Source of the DNA: Limnoglobus roseus
GTDB lineage: Bacteria; Planctomycetota; Planctomycetia; Gemmatales; Gemmataceae
Length of the DNA stretch: 64,000 bases
Direction: 5' to 3'
Assembly (NCBI RefSeq): GCF_008254045.1
Contig: NZ_CP042425.1
Coordinates: forward strand, 310,001-374,000
Shown: positions 9,393-19,467 of the stretch, in pieces
Numbering within the stretch: the first letter of the stretch is position 1
How the letters are laid out: each line of letters starts with the position of its first letter
Notes under the pieces: model-generated
Database searches by the model: none
Seen by the model: only the letters and a program-made list of their open reading frames with translations
Told to the model about the DNA's origin: nothing
Position numbers and translations under genes: made by a program

Positions 9393-10808
9393 ATGCTCCG
9401 ATCCCTGGCCCTCCTCCTGATTCTTCCTGCAATCGCCACGGCCCAGGCTCCGAAGGCCGACGCGGTCACTTACAAGGACCACGTGCAGCCGATCCTGCGG
9501 AAGTACTGCCTGAACTGCCACAACGCCGACAAGTCGTCGTCGGACCTGGACGTGAGCACTTACGCGAAGCTCATCGCCGGCGGGGCGAGCGGCGAGGCGG
9601 TCAAGGCCGGCAGCCCCGCCCAGAGCTTGCTCTACAAAGTAGTGAACCACGAGGTCGAGCCGAAGATGCCGCCGAAGGGCGGGAAGATGCCCGACGCCGA
9701 CCTCGCGGTGCTGAAGAAGTGGATCGAAGGTGGTGCGCCCGAAACGGCCGTCGGGGCGGCAAAGGCCGCGTCGCGGAAGGTCGATCTCGACCCCGTCGCG
9801 TTGACGCAGGGCAAGCCCACCGGCCCGCCGCCGATGCCCGTGAACTGGGCGAGCACCACCCTGGCGAAGACCAGCCGCCCGCACCCCGTCACGGCGATCG
9901 CCGCCAGCCCGTGGGCACCGCTGATCGCGGTCGCCGGGCACGAACGAGTGCTGCTCTACAACTCGGACACGCTGAAACTCGCCGGCACGCTCGCCTTCCC
10001 GGAGCGCATCCCGCACGTCTTGAAGTTCAGCCGCGACGGCAAGTGGCTGCTCGCCGCCGGCGGCCGCGGGGCGAGTTCGGGCAAGGTCGTCATCTGGGGC
10101 GTGACCACCGGCAAGCGCGTCACCGAGATCGGCGACGAGGCCGACGTGGTGCTGGCGGCCGACGTTAGCCCGAACCACAAACTCGTCGCCCTCGGCGGGC
10201 CGGGCAAGCTCGTGAAGATTTTCGACACCGCCACCGGCGAGATGAAGCACAAGATCAAGAAGCACACCGACTGGGTCACGGCCCTGGAGTTCAGCCCGGA
10301 TGGCACGATGCTGGCCAGCGGCGACCGGAACGGCGGCGCGTTCGTGTGGGAGGCCGAGACGGGCGGCATCGTGTTCACCCTCGGCGACCACAAGGACGCC
10401 GTCACCGACCTGAACTGGCGGGCCGATTCCGTCATGCTCGCGTCGGCCAGCGAGGACGGGAAGGTGATTCTGTGGGCCGCCGAGGACGGCTTCCCGGCCC
10501 GGTCGATCACGGCTCAGGCCGACAGTAAGGCGACCGGCGCGGCCCGCAACAAGCCGGTCGGCGTGCTGTCCGTCAATTACGCCCGCAACGGCAATTTCCT
10601 CACGTGCGGCCGCGACAACACGGCCCGCGTCTGGAACCCGAGCGGCAACCAACTCGCGAAATTCGACGGCTTCCCGGACGTGCCGACGAAGGTGGCGTTC
10701 TCGCACGACGGGGCGAAGGCGTTTGTCGGCGACTTCACCGGCACCGTCCGCGTCTGGAAGCTCCCCGACAACAAGCCAATCGGCGAACTGACGACGAACC
10801 CGGATTGA
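9393..10808 (+). CDS. Planctomycete-type cytochrome c domain fused to WD40 repeats
   Basis: 471 aa. Signal peptide about 1-18 (ending ATAQA). A planctomycete cytochrome c domain follows (about 25-125) with the haem motif CLNCH at 39-43 and a late 'PPKGGKMP' that may carry the axial Met ligand. WD40 repeats fill about 155-471, with visible units such as VTALEFSPDGTMLASGDRNG. Last gene of the 2214-10808 cluster; it meets the nitrilase gene tail to tail with 6 nt between. Likely a periplasmic redox or binding protein working with the DUF1501/DUF1549 products; this role is inferred. Confidence 0.92.
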   Translation: MLRSLALLLILPAIATAQAPKADAVTYKDHVQPILRKYCLNCHNADKSSSDLDVSTYAKLIAGGASGEAVKAGSPAQSLLYKVVNHEVEPKMPPKGGKMPDADLAVLKKWIEGGAPETAVGAAKAASRKVDLDPVALTQGKPTGPPPMPVNWASTTLAKTSRPHPVTAIAASPWAPLIAVAGHERVLLYNSDTLKLAGTLAFPERIPHVLKFSRDGKWLLAAGGRGASSGKVVIWGVTTGKRVTEIGDEADVVLAADVSPNHKLVALGGPGKLVKIFDTATGEMKHKIKKHTDWVTALEFSPDGTMLASGDRNGGAFVWEAETGGIVFTLGDHKDAVTDLNWRADSVMLASASEDGKVILWAAEDGFPARSITAQADSKATGAARNKPVGVLSVNYARNGNFLTCGRDNTARVWNPSGNQLAKFDGFPDVPTKVAFSHDGAKAFVGDFTGTVRVWKLPDNKPIGELTTNPD

Positions 10809-10814
10809 TCGATC

Positions 10815-11600
10815 CTAACGGTACAGTTCTTCCCGCCGGTCCTGGTAGACCTTCATGCGATCCCGGACTTCCGTCAGGCGGTCCCGGGACACCTCGCCGA
10901 CCAGCAACGCCTCCTCCGTCTCGGCGGCCGACGACAGGATCGTGCCGTAAGGGTCAAGCAGGCAACTCATCCCGCCGAACGTCAGTCCGTGATCGTCGCC
11001 GACGCGGTTGACAGCCGCGACGTACACTTGATTCTCGATGGCCCGGCAGGCGAGGATCGTCTCCCAGTGCCGGATGCGCACCAGCGGGAATGCCGCCGGC
11101 ACGATTAACAGTTCCGCCCCGGCGAGCGACAACCGGCGGGCGAGTTCGGGGAAGCGGATGTCGTAGCACGTCATCAGGCCGACGCGGAACTCGCCGACGG
11201 TGCAGAGCGTGAGGGCGTCGCCCGGTCGTATGTAGTTTTGTTCGCACACCGGCTCAGCCGTGATGAGGTGCGTCTTCCGGTACTTCGCGACGAGTTGCCC
11301 GTCGGTTCCGATGACGGCGACGGTGTTGTAAATGTCGTCGCCGACCCGCTCGGACAGGCCCACCACGACGGTGATCTTCCGCTCGGCCGCAACCCCGGCC
11401 ACTTCCGCGTACACGCCGCCGTCCCAACCTGCCGCGACCTTCACGATGGTCGGCATGTGGTAGCCGGTGTCGCTCATCTCGGGTAGCGCGACCACGTCGC
11501 ACCCTCGGTCGGCGGCCGCCCGGACTTGCCGGACGATGGCCCAGCCGTTGCCCGCCACGTCGCCGGGAACGCACTTCAGTTGCGCGAGTCCGATCTTCAT
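10815..11600 (-). CDS. Carbon-nitrogen hydrolase (nitrilase superfamily)
   Basis: 261 aa from ATG 11600. All three catalytic residues of the superfamily are present: Glu41 (LPEMSDTGY), Lys109 (YRKTHL) and Cys145 (TCYDIRFPE). No signal peptide, so cytoplasmic. It hydrolyses non-peptide C-N bonds in amides or carbamoyl compounds; the exact substrate cannot be read from sequence. The frame stays open upstream through the divergent gene, but the ATG at 11600 begins the canonical MKIGLAQ first strand and is the right start. Divergent from the dienelactone hydrolase gene. Confidence 0.93.
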   Translation of the reverse strand: MKIGLAQLKCVPGDVAGNGWAIVRQVRAAADRGCDVVALPEMSDTGYHMPTIVKVAAGWDGGVYAEVAGVAAERKITVVVGLSERVGDDIYNTVAVIGTDGQLVAKYRKTHLITAEPVCEQNYIRPGDALTLCTVGEFRVGLMTCYDIRFPELARRLSLAGAELLIVPAAFPLVRIRHWETILACRAIENQVYVAAVNRVGDDHGLTFGGMSCLLDPYGTILSSAAETEEALLVGEVSRDRLTEVRDRMKVYQDRREELYR

Positions 11601-11723
11601 GCCGACTGTCCTCGAACGGGGAGTCGGGTCAGTGTACCGGCCTGCTTCCCGTTTGACGCTCGACCCCGCGGGGGATAAGGCTCCCTGTGAACCGTTCGCA
11701 CCCGACCCTTCGAGGAACCGGCC

Positions 11724-12470
11724 GTGATTATCCAGGAAGACTACGTCGATCTCGACACGCCGACCGGGCCGATGCGCACCTACCGCTACGCGCCGGTCGC
11801 GCCGGGGCGCTACCCGGGCGTGGTCCTCTTCTCGGAGATTTTCCAACTGACGGGGCCGATCGCCCGGACGGCCCGATTCTACGCCGGCCACGGGTATGCC
11901 GTCGCGGTGCCGGAGATCTTCCACGAGTTCGAACCGCTCGGCGAAGTCCTCCCCTACGACCAGGCCGGGGCCGACCGCGGGAACCGCGACAAGGTCGCGA
12001 AGCCGATCCCGGCGTATGACGACGACGCCCGCGCCGTCGTCCGCCACCTGCAATCGTGGTCGGCGTGTTCCGGGTCGATCGGCACGATCGGCATTTGCAT
12101 CGGCGGCCACCTCGCGTTCCGAGCAGCCATGAACCCCGAGGTTCGCGCGGCCGCGTGCTTCTACGCGACGGACATCCACAAGCGGAGCCTCGGGGCTGGG
12201 ATGAACGACAACTCGCTCGACCGAGTTCCCGAGATTGCGGGGGAACTGATGATGGTCTGGGGCCGGCAAGACCCGCACGTACCCGGCGACGGGCGGGCCA
12301 CGGTCTACGCGCGGCTGACGGAGTGCCAGCGGAACTTCACGTGGCACGAGTTCAACGCCGCACACGCCTTCCTCCGGGACGAAGGGCACCGCTACGACCC
12401 GGAACTGGCGTTGCTCTCGCAGCACCTCGTGCTGGCCCTGTTCCACCGGACGTTGTCGGGGCCTACTTGA
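11724..12470 (+). CDS. Dienelactone hydrolase family protein
   Basis: 248 aa, alpha/beta hydrolase fold, cytoplasmic. The catalytic triad is visible as Cys125 (GICIGGH), Asp183 (WGRQDPHVP) and His214 (AAHAFLRDE). A cysteine nucleophile in G-x-C-x-G-G is the signature of dienelactone hydrolases, which open lactone rings in chlorocatechol or related degradation; many family members have other ester substrates. No aromatic degradation genes are nearby. The last 8 nt overlap the end of the convergent sulfatase gene. Confidence 0.92.
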   Translation: MIIQEDYVDLDTPTGPMRTYRYAPVAPGRYPGVVLFSEIFQLTGPIARTARFYAGHGYAVAVPEIFHEFEPLGEVLPYDQAGADRGNRDKVAKPIPAYDDDARAVVRHLQSWSACSGSIGTIGICIGGHLAFRAAMNPEVRAAACFYATDIHKRSLGAGMNDNSLDRVPEIAGELMMVWGRQDPHVPGDGRATVYARLTECQRNFTWHEFNAAHAFLRDEGHRYDPELALLSQHLVLALFHRTLSGPT

Positions 12471-14025
12471 TCGGCTCTTTCTCGAAGTCGGACTTATTCG
12501 CCCAGCCGAACTCGACCTTGTCGCCGCGCTGGAACTTCTCGTAGAACCCGCGGCCGGCCGTCGCCGGGTAGCCGTCGAAGATTGCGCCGTTGCCAAACAT
12601 CCGGGGATCGCCCTGCGCCTTCAGTTCGGCCGTCATCAGCGAGTGCATGAGTGCCCGTCGTGGCTCGTGCATTGGATCAGTCGCAAGGTTCTTGACGCAG
12701 TCCGGGTCGGTTGCGAGGTCGTACAGTTCCTCGCCGAGCCGCATGCCGAAGCCGAGTTGCCAGAAGCGGTCGCTGCGATTCTTCCGGCCGAGTTCGAGGA
12801 TGAGCGTCTTCGTCGGGCTGCCGTCGGTGTCGAGGTAGCCCGTCTCCGGGTTGCCCGCCGGCCATCGTGTCGGCTCGTAGTTTTTGAGGAAGAGGAAGCC
12901 GTCGCGGACGATGCCGCGGATCGGGTAGCCCCAGTCGTTCGGCCGGCCAACATCCGTGCGCTCCTTACCCACCAGTGTGTGATTGCGTTCGGGTACGACC
13001 TGCCCGCCCTTTCGGCTCTCGAAGATCGGCCGCCACGACGTGCCGGTGATGCTCGCCATTCCCGAATCCTTCTGCGGCACGCCACCGAGGTCGAGAACCG
13101 TCGCCGCCACGTCAGGGAAGGCCACGAAGTCGTCGATCGTCCGACCGCCAGCGGCGATGCCCTTCGGCCACCGCACCGCGAGGGGGACGTGGTTCGCGTC
13201 GTGGTAGGCGTAGCCCTTCACCCGCGGAAACGGCATGCCGTGGTCGGACGTGACGACCACGAGCGTGTTGTCGAGTTGCCCGCGGCGTTCGAGTTCCGCC
13301 AGGATAAGGCCGAGGTGCTGGTCGGCGTGTTCGACCTCGAAGGCGTAGTCGAGCATGTCGTGCCGGACCACGTCGGTGTCGGGCCAGTAGGCGGGCACGC
13401 GGTCGATGTCGGCGAGTTTCTTGCCGCCCTTGTTGACGCCCGATTGAAACTCGTACCCGCGGTGCGGTTCGAGGAACCCGCACCAGAAGCACCACGGCTT
13501 GTCAGCCGGGGCCGTGTCGAGGAACGCGGTGAAGTTCTTCGCGTAGTCGTTGGTGCTAATCCCCGGGGTCGGCGGCTTGAGGGTGTGCTGGTTGAACGGC
13601 TTGCCGCCCATCTGCCGCGGCTTACCGGCCGCGTCGGTGGCGACGCCGGGTGCCCAGACCTTCCCCGTGGACCCGACGAACCAGCCCTTCTCGACCAGCG
13701 CCTCCGGCCAGACTTTGAACTTCTTCGGGAAGTACGCGAGGTGGTTGCCGGCCTCTTCGAGTTGCCACGGGTAACGGCCGGTCAGCAGCGACGCCCGCGA
13801 GGGGGCACACTTGGCGACCGGCGTGTACGCCCGCTGGAACAGCAGCCCCTCGCGGGCGATGCGGTCGAACGCCGGCGTCCGCACCCATTTCGTGCCATAG
13901 GCTCCGGCGTGGGTGCCCCAGTCGTCGGCGATCACGACGAGGACGTTCGGCCGCGGCGTGTCGGCACGAGCGGGACCGACCACCAGACCGAGGAGCGCCA
14001 AAGCGAGTGGGAGAGTGGTTCGCAT
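12463..14025 (-). CDS. Secreted sulfatase
   Basis: 520 aa from ATG 14025, chosen because it gives a clean signal peptide (about 1-21, ending PARA) before [12 protein letters not shown]. The sulfatase signature CAPSR at 73-77 carries the cysteine that is converted to formylglycine. Metal-binding Asp34/Asp35 and the later SDHGMPF are also present. Predicted periplasmic hydrolysis of sulfate esters, probably on polysaccharides, as for the many planctomycete sulfatases. The maturation enzyme is not in the window. Its stop codon lies inside the end of the convergent hydrolase gene. Confidence 0.94.
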   Translation of the reverse strand: MRTTLPLALALLGLVVGPARADTPRPNVLVVIADDWGTHAGAYGTKWVRTPAFDRIAREGLLFQRAYTPVAKCAPSRASLLTGRYPWQLEEAGNHLAYFPKKFKVWPEALVEKGWFVGSTGKVWAPGVATDAAGKPRQMGGKPFNQHTLKPPTPGISTNDYAKNFTAFLDTAPADKPWCFWCGFLEPHRGYEFQSGVNKGGKKLADIDRVPAYWPDTDVVRHDMLDYAFEVEHADQHLGLILAELERRGQLDNTLVVVTSDHGMPFPRVKGYAYHDANHVPLAVRWPKGIAAGGRTIDDFVAFPDVAATVLDLGGVPQKDSGMASITGTSWRPIFESRKGGQVVPERNHTLVGKERTDVGRPNDWGYPIRGIVRDGFLFLKNYEPTRWPAGNPETGYLDTDGSPTKTLILELGRKNRSDRFWQLGFGMRLGEELYDLATDPDCVKNLATDPMHEPRRALMHSLMTAELKAQGDPRMFGNGAIFDGYPATAGRGFYEKFQRGDKVEFGWANKSDFEKEPIK

Positions 14026-14260
14026 TTTGAGCCTCGCGCGTTCACCGCGGCGGTTGCCCGGCCGGGGACGATCTTCGACAAAGCGGAAGAATCTCGCCCC
14101 TCCGCCTCCGTCTGGGGGATATAGTGGGCTGAGCTTATCGGTGCAACCAACCAGCGGTCTCCTCCGAGGGAACTCCACTCGGACGCACCTTGCTCTTAGC
14201 CGGTCCGAAGGCGACCATTGCCAAGTTCACTCAACCGCAACAACGAAACGGGCGTGCCCG

Positions 14261-14530
14261 ATGGACGAGACCAATGCTTCCGCGGTGGCTGTCGATGAAC
14301 CGGCCGACCCCGTGGCCGGAATCCGAAGCCACATCCTGACCGCCCTCGGCCGCCCGCCGGACCTGTTGCGGGTTCACGTCGCCAAACTGTGGAAAAACAC
14401 CTACCGGGCGAACGTGTTTGTCGGGACGACACTTGCGTCGGCCCAACTCTCGCACAGTTTCTTCGTGACGACGACGGACGCCGGCCAGTTCCTGTCCGCG
14501 ACGCCCCCGCTCCGGCGTGTCTACACGTGA
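14261..14530 (+). CDS. Small conserved Gemmataceae-type hypothetical protein
   Basis: 89 aa, start ATG 14261. It reads through IRSHILTALGRPPDLLRVHV, a YRANVFVG strand and ends FLSATPPLRRVYT. The pattern 'VAKLWKNTYRANVFVG...SHSFFV' looks like a small alpha-beta protein that I recall as recurring in Gemmata-type genomes; no function is known. No signal peptide or membrane segment. It is divergent from the sulfatase gene. Confidence 0.7.
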   Translation: MDETNASAVAVDEPADPVAGIRSHILTALGRPPDLLRVHVAKLWKNTYRANVFVGTTLASAQLSHSFFVTTTDAGQFLSATPPLRRVYT

Positions 14531-14611
14531 GTTGATTGGGTGAAGTTCAAGTCCCTGGGCGGGCGTTACTCCCGATCATGGGAGTGGGTGCTAGAGTCGG
14601 CACGAGTCACG

Positions 14612-14631
14612 ACGGATGCGCGGGCATCCGT
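14612..14631. terminator. Short hairpin between convergent genes
   Basis: Perfect 8-bp stem (acggatgc / gcatccgt) with a gcgg loop, midway between the convergent ends of the 89-aa and 236-aa genes. A weaker 6-bp hairpin (actccc/gggagt) lies about 40 nt to its left. No T run on either side; a bidirectional terminator is plausible but unproven. Confidence 0.35.
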
Positions 14632-14651
14632 TCGTCAACTCATACCAGTTT

Positions 14652-15362
14652 TTAGCTCTTCCCCAGTACCAAATCCACGACCCAGCAGCCCCGGACGTGC
14701 GGCCCCGCACTCCGACAGTGGGCCAACACCGCGGGGTCTTCGTACCCCATCTCTTGCAGAATATCGGCCAGGGCCGGCAGGCGGTCGAACGCCCGCTCGT
14801 CGTAGATGGCCTGGGCGAACGCCACGGCCTTCTTCCGTGAACTGCGGGGATTGAACGTGGCGTGGCGGTACTGATTGCCGAAGACGCAGCGGATCACGTC
14901 GCAGAACCACCCTAACTCGCCGTGCCACCCGGCCCCGTCGGAGTACATCGCCTCGGCCGCGTCCTCCCAGACTGGGGTGTCACGGGCCGGGCCGCCGGCC
15001 GGGTCGGCGGCCGCGTCGTCGCCGACGCCCCAGTGCCGAACCTCGGTCCCCGCCGCCCACGCCCCGACGGCTGTGCCAAAGCACTCGTACCGGTTCCGGT
15101 TCCGGTTGTACTTCCGGGCCTTCTTCATCACCGCCTGCGCGTCGGCCTCGGCGGCCTCGCGTTCATCGTCGGTCGCGGCCCCGTCGGCAAACCGTTCGGC
15201 GACCTCAATCGCGGTCCGACTCCGGGCGTCGCGGAGGACCGGCCAAACGTGGCGGCCCAACCCGCACCCGAGCAGCCGCCGCTTCCGGTCGAGGGCCGTC
15301 CCGCCGACGTGTTCGAGCAGCTTCATCGGTGCCCCGCACGCCAACCACTCTGCCTCGGTCAT
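14652..15362 (-). CDS. 'MTEAEWLAC' family planctomycete protein
   Basis: 236 aa. ATG 15362 gives the family's typical start MTEAEWLACGAP; a GTG one codon upstream is possible. Typical later blocks are RKRRLLGCGLGRHVW, an alanine-rich helix, CVFGNQYRHATFNP, QAIYDERAFDRLPALADI and the end HVRGCWVVDLVLGKS. From memory this family is strongly expanded in Gemmata-like genomes; its function is unknown. No signal peptide. It stands alone between a convergent small gene and a divergent DUF1592 gene. Confidence 0.85.
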   Translation of the reverse strand: MTEAEWLACGAPMKLLEHVGGTALDRKRRLLGCGLGRHVWPVLRDARSRTAIEVAERFADGAATDDEREAAEADAQAVMKKARKYNRNRNRYECFGTAVGAWAAGTEVRHWGVGDDAAADPAGGPARDTPVWEDAAEAMYSDGAGWHGELGWFCDVIRCVFGNQYRHATFNPRSSRKKAVAFAQAIYDERAFDRLPALADILQEMGYEDPAVLAHCRSAGPHVRGCWVVDLVLGKS

Positions 15363-15774
15363 CACCCGTTCCCCTTGTCGTTCGTGAGTGTCGCGGTCCG
15401 GCTCCCGGAGTTTCGGAAGACCGTCACCAAATGCGTCGCGGTTCAGAGTGGATGTTGCTTTGGAGGGCGTGGGAGGTAAACATCTTGGGCCAATCGCCTG
15501 GACGCCCGAACGAACCGTTCGTGATGTTGTTACGGAAGATGACTTTGATCATACACTCCCTGTCGAGTGCCACACTTCTCCGCGAGAGTTGCCGGCACTC
15601 CCTGCTATTCTAGCCATTTTCGCCCCGCCGCCCCTGCGAATCCGCCGGCATTCCCTCAACTGATGCTCTGCGGCTGTGCAGAGGGGCCGTCAGAATGTCG
15701 CAACTTCTCCTTCGTACTGAGCCGAAATTTTGGGTACAGTATTCGGAACAACCCTCTCCTCCCCACCCGTTGCC
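15363..15774. other. Gene-free region before DUF1592 gene
   Basis: About 410 nt without a convincing gene on either strand. It lies between divergent genes, so promoters for both are expected. Local base composition is less GC-rich around 15480-15620 (for example gatgactttgatcatacactcc), which would suit a promoter, but I could not define one. No repeat or strong hairpin was found. Confidence 0.4.
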
Positions 15775-18111
15775 ATGTTGCGATTCCCGCCGGCCCTGAT
15801 CGTGTGTGCTGCCGTCACCGTACTCTTCGTGGGGACGGCCGCGGGCACGGAGCCTGCGTCGGTGCGTGCGGTTGTCGAACAGTATTGCATGAGCTGTCAC
15901 GACGGCGACGCGGCCAAGGGCGGGTTGAACCTCGCGACCGTCACGGCCGAGGACATCGACCGGCACCCGGAAGCGTGGGAGAAGGTCGTCCGCCGACTGC
16001 GCGGGCGGCAGATGCCGCCGGACGGGAAAGTGCGGCCGAACGAAGAGACCTACACGTCGGTCGTATCGCAGTTGGAAACCGTCCTCGACCGGGCGGCCGC
16101 GGCGAAGCCGAATCCGGGGCGGACCGACACGATCCGCCGGTTGACCCGCACCGAGTACCAGAACGCGATCCGCGACCTGCTCGGCATCCACATCGACGCG
16201 ACAGCACTGCTGCCGGCGGACGAAGCGGGCCACGGGTTCGACAACGTCACGGTCGGCGGCCTTTCGCCGACGCTACTCGACCGCTACATCACGGCAGCGC
16301 AGAAGATCAGCCGGTTGGCCGTCGGCAGCACTCGCCGGTCGCCCGACGGCGAGACGATCCGCGTGAAGGCCGACATCACGCAAGAGGACCGCGCCGACGG
16401 CCTGCCGGTCGGCACTCGCGGCGGCGCTCTGATCCGCTACACGTTCCCGCAGGACGGCGAGTACGACGTGCAGATTCGCCTCGCCCGCGACCGCAACGAA
16501 CACGTCGAGGGGCTACGCGACACGCACGAACTGGAAGTCCTGCTCGACCGCGAGCAGGTGAAGGCGTTCACGCTGAAGCCGCCGGCCGGCGACAAGGGCC
16601 ACGAGACGGCCGACGCGCACCTGAAGGTCCGCGTCACGGCGACGGCCGGCCCGCACGACCTCGGCGTGACGTTCGTGAAGCAATCCTCGGCGCTGCTCGA
16701 AACCACGCGGCAGCCGTACAGTTCGCACTTCAACTTGCACCGCCACCCGCGGCTGTCGCCGGCCGTCTACCAAGTGAGCGTCACCGGGCCGTTCGGGGCG
16801 AAGGGGCCGGGCGACACGCCGAGCCGCCGCCGCATCTTCGTCACGCGGCCCAAGACTCCGGCCGACGAGGACGCGAGCGCGAAGCAAATCCTCGCGACGC
16901 TGTTGCGGCGTGCGTACCGCCGACCCATTACGGACGCGGACCTGGATCGCGTGCTGCCGCTGTACCGCGAAGCCCGCCGCGAGCAGGATTTCGAAGCCGG
17001 GATCGAAGCCGCGCTGAGTGCCGTCCTCGTGAGCCGCGAGTTCCTGTTCCGCATCGAGCGCGACCCGACCGGCGTCGCGCCGCGGACGGCGTACCGCGTC
17101 AGCGATCTCGAACTCGCCTCGCGGCTGTCGTTCTTCTTGTGGAGTAGCATCCCCGACGACGAACTGCTCGGCACGGCCGAGCGCGGCGAACTCCACAAGC
17201 CGGACGTGCTGACCAAGCAAACACGGCGGATGCTCGCCGACCCGCGTTCGCAATCACTGACGACGAACTTCGCGAGTCAGTGGCTCCACCTGCGGAACCT
17301 CGAAGCGATCACTCCGGACGGCCGCCTCTTCCCCGACTTCGACGACAACCTGCGGCAAGCCTTCCGCCGCGAGACGGAGTTGCTGTTCGAGGAAGTCGTG
17401 CGCGAGGACCGCAGCGTCCTCGGCCTGCTGAAGAGTGACCACACGTTCCTGAACGAGCGGCTCGCGAAGCACTACGGCATCCCGCACGTCTACGGCCCGC
17501 GCTTCCGCCGCGTCGCGCTCGACCCCGCCAGCGAGCGCGGCGGCCTCCTGCGGCACGGCAGCGTGCTGACGGTCACGTCCTACGCGACGCGCACCTCGCC
17601 GGTCATCCGCGGGAAGTGGCTACTCGAAAACATTCTCGGCACGCCGCCGCCGCCGGCTCCGCCGAACGTGCCGGCCCTCGACGACAACACCGTCTCCGCG
17701 ACGCTGCCGGTGCGCGACCGCCTGGCAAAGCACCGGGCCAACGCTGCTTGCGCGAGTTGTCACAACCTGATGGACCCCGTCGGCTTCTCGCTGGAGAACT
17801 TCGACGCTGTCGGCCGCTGGCGAACGACCGACGAGGCCCAGCCGGTCGATGCGTCCGGCGGCCTGCCCGACGGAAGCCGGTTCACCGGCGTCGCCGGCCT
17901 CGAAGCCGGCCTGTTGAAGCGCCCGGAGATTTTCGTCGGCACGCTCGCCGATAAGTTGCTGACATTCGCCCTCGGCCGCGGCGTCGAGCCGTTCGACGGC
18001 CCCGCCGTTCGCAAAGTCGTGACGACCGCGAAGGCCGCCGACTATCGGTTCGCCGCCGTGATCGAAGGCATCGTCGCCAGTGCCCCGTTCCAGATGAGGA
18101 CCAGCCCGTGA
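15775..18111 (+). CDS. Cytochrome c / DUF1587-DUF1595-DUF1592-DUF1588-DUF1585 protein
   Basis: 778 aa. ATG 15775 is preferred to an in-frame start at 15730 because it gives a normal signal peptide (about 1-22). The haem motif CMSCH is at 38-42. Then come DUF1587 (about 118-180), a variable insert, DUF1595 (about 360-425), DUF1592 (about 440-575), DUF1588 (about 578-690) with a second CASCH, and DUF1585 at the C-terminus. This is the full planctomycete architecture. It overlaps the start of the DUF1552 gene by 1 nt, a fixed pairing seen again at 48542-52228. Secreted redox function inferred. Confidence 0.93.
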   Translation: MLRFPPALIVCAAVTVLFVGTAAGTEPASVRAVVEQYCMSCHDGDAAKGGLNLATVTAEDIDRHPEAWEKVVRRLRGRQMPPDGKVRPNEETYTSVVSQLETVLDRAAAAKPNPGRTDTIRRLTRTEYQNAIRDLLGIHIDATALLPADEAGHGFDNVTVGGLSPTLLDRYITAAQKISRLAVGSTRRSPDGETIRVKADITQEDRADGLPVGTRGGALIRYTFPQDGEYDVQIRLARDRNEHVEGLRDTHELEVLLDREQVKAFTLKPPAGDKGHETADAHLKVRVTATAGPHDLGVTFVKQSSALLETTRQPYSSHFNLHRHPRLSPAVYQVSVTGPFGAKGPGDTPSRRRIFVTRPKTPADEDASAKQILATLLRRAYRRPITDADLDRVLPLYREARREQDFEAGIEAALSAVLVSREFLFRIERDPTGVAPRTAYRVSDLELASRLSFFLWSSIPDDELLGTAERGELHKPDVLTKQTRRMLADPRSQSLTTNFASQWLHLRNLEAITPDGRLFPDFDDNLRQAFRRETELLFEEVVREDRSVLGLLKSDHTFLNERLAKHYGIPHVYGPRFRRVALDPASERGGLLRHGSVLTVTSYATRTSPVIRGKWLLENILGTPPPPAPPNVPALDDNTVSATLPVRDRLAKHRANAACASCHNLMDPVGFSLENFDAVGRWRTTDEAQPVDASGGLPDGSRFTGVAGLEAGLLKRPEIFVGTLADKLLTFALGRGVEPFDGPAVRKVVTTAKAADYRFAAVIEGIVASAPFQMRTSP

Positions 18112-19442
18112 TGATCTTCAAGAAGGCGCTGCCGCGCCGCACGTTCCTCCGCGGCGTCGGGGCGTCGCTCGCCCTGCCGCTGCTGGACGCGATGGTGCCG
18201 GCGATGACCGCCCAAGCCGCGACGCCGGCCGCCCCGGTGCGGCGGCTGGGGTTCGTCTTCATCCCAATGGGCTGCGACATCACCCGCTGGACGCCGGCCG
18301 GCACGGGCACGCTCGGCGACCTCTCGCCGATCCTCAGCCCGCTGGCGAAGGTGAAGGAGCACGTCACGGTATTGACGAACACCGAGTTACAGAACGCCTA
18401 CCCCGGCACGCACTCGTCGTCGAACGCGGCGTTCCTGAGCGCCGCCCGGCCGAAGCACACCGAGAGCAGCGACTACTACCTCGGCACGACGGTCGATCAG
18501 ATCGCCGCGAAGCAACTCGGCCGCGAGACGCAACTGCCGTCGCTGGAACTGGCGATGGACATGCTCCAGACGGCCGGCCAGTGCGACAACGGGTTCGCGT
18601 GCGTCTACCAGAACAACCTGTCGTGGTCGTCGCCGACCACGCCGCTGCCGGCCGAGGCGCACCCGCGGCTGGTGTTCGAGAGCCTGTTCGGCGACGGCGG
18701 CAGCAAGGCCGACCGGGCCGCCGCCCTCCGCCGCCGCGGCAGTTTGCTCGACTTCGTGAAGGAGGACATCGCCGACCTCGGCAAGACCCTCGGCCCGGCC
18801 GACAAGGCGAAGGTGAGCGAATACCTCGACGCCGTGCGGGACGTGGAGCAACGCATCCAGCGGGCGGCGAAAGCCGTCGCCGACAACCCGCTGCCGGACC
18901 TCGACCGCCCCGTCGGCGTGCCCGCCTCCTACGCCGATCACGCCCGGCTAATGTTCGACCTGCAAGTGTTGGCGTGGCAGGGCGACGTGACCCGCGTCAT
19001 CACCTTCCAGTTGGCCCGCGAAACGAGCAACCGCGTCTACCCCGAAACCGGCGTCAGCGACCCGCACCACCCGCTCTCGCACCACGGCAACGACCCGGCG
19101 AAGGTCGCGAAGATGGCGAAGATCAACCAGTTCCACGTCTCGCTGTTCGCCGAGTTCGTCGCGAAGCTGAAGGCGACGAAGGAGGGTGCCGGCACCCTCC
19201 TCGACCAATCGGTGGTGATGTACGGCAGCGGCATGGGCAACCCGAACGTCCACGACCACACGAACCTGCCGATCCTGGTCGCCGGCGGGTCGGCCTGCGG
19301 CCTCAAGGGCGGCCGACACATCCGCTTCGAAAAGGTGGCACCGCTCGCCAACCTGCACCTGACACTGCTCGACAAGGTCGGCGTCCGCCTCGACAAGTTC
19401 GCCGACAGCAGCGGCCACATGGACGGGCTGTTCAGCCTGTGA
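18111..19442 (+). CDS. DUF1552 protein with Tat-type leader
   Basis: 443 aa. ATG 18111 shares its A with the previous stop (TGATG), giving translational coupling; the GTG one codon earlier is an alternative. PRRTFLRG followed by a hydrophobic alanine-leucine stretch is a twin-arginine-like export signal. The body is DUF1552: IPMGCDITRW, GTHSSSNAAFLSA, a 'SDPHHPLSHHG' block and GSGMGNPNVHDHTNLP, C-terminal GHMDGLFSL. Partner of the DUF1592 protein; catalytic role unknown, though the fold is related to DUF1501 and alkaline phosphatase-like proteins. Confidence 0.92.
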   Translation: MIFKKALPRRTFLRGVGASLALPLLDAMVPAMTAQAATPAAPVRRLGFVFIPMGCDITRWTPAGTGTLGDLSPILSPLAKVKEHVTVLTNTELQNAYPGTHSSSNAAFLSAARPKHTESSDYYLGTTVDQIAAKQLGRETQLPSLELAMDMLQTAGQCDNGFACVYQNNLSWSSPTTPLPAEAHPRLVFESLFGDGGSKADRAAALRRRGSLLDFVKEDIADLGKTLGPADKAKVSEYLDAVRDVEQRIQRAAKAVADNPLPDLDRPVGVPASYADHARLMFDLQVLAWQGDVTRVITFQLARETSNRVYPETGVSDPHHPLSHHGNDPAKVAKMAKINQFHVSLFAEFVAKLKATKEGAGTLLDQSVVMYGSGMGNPNVHDHTNLPILVAGGSACGLKGGRHIRFEKVAPLANLHLTLLDKVGVRLDKFADSSGHMDGLFSL

Positions 19443-19467
19443 GTGGCCGAGTACCAAGGGGTAGAAC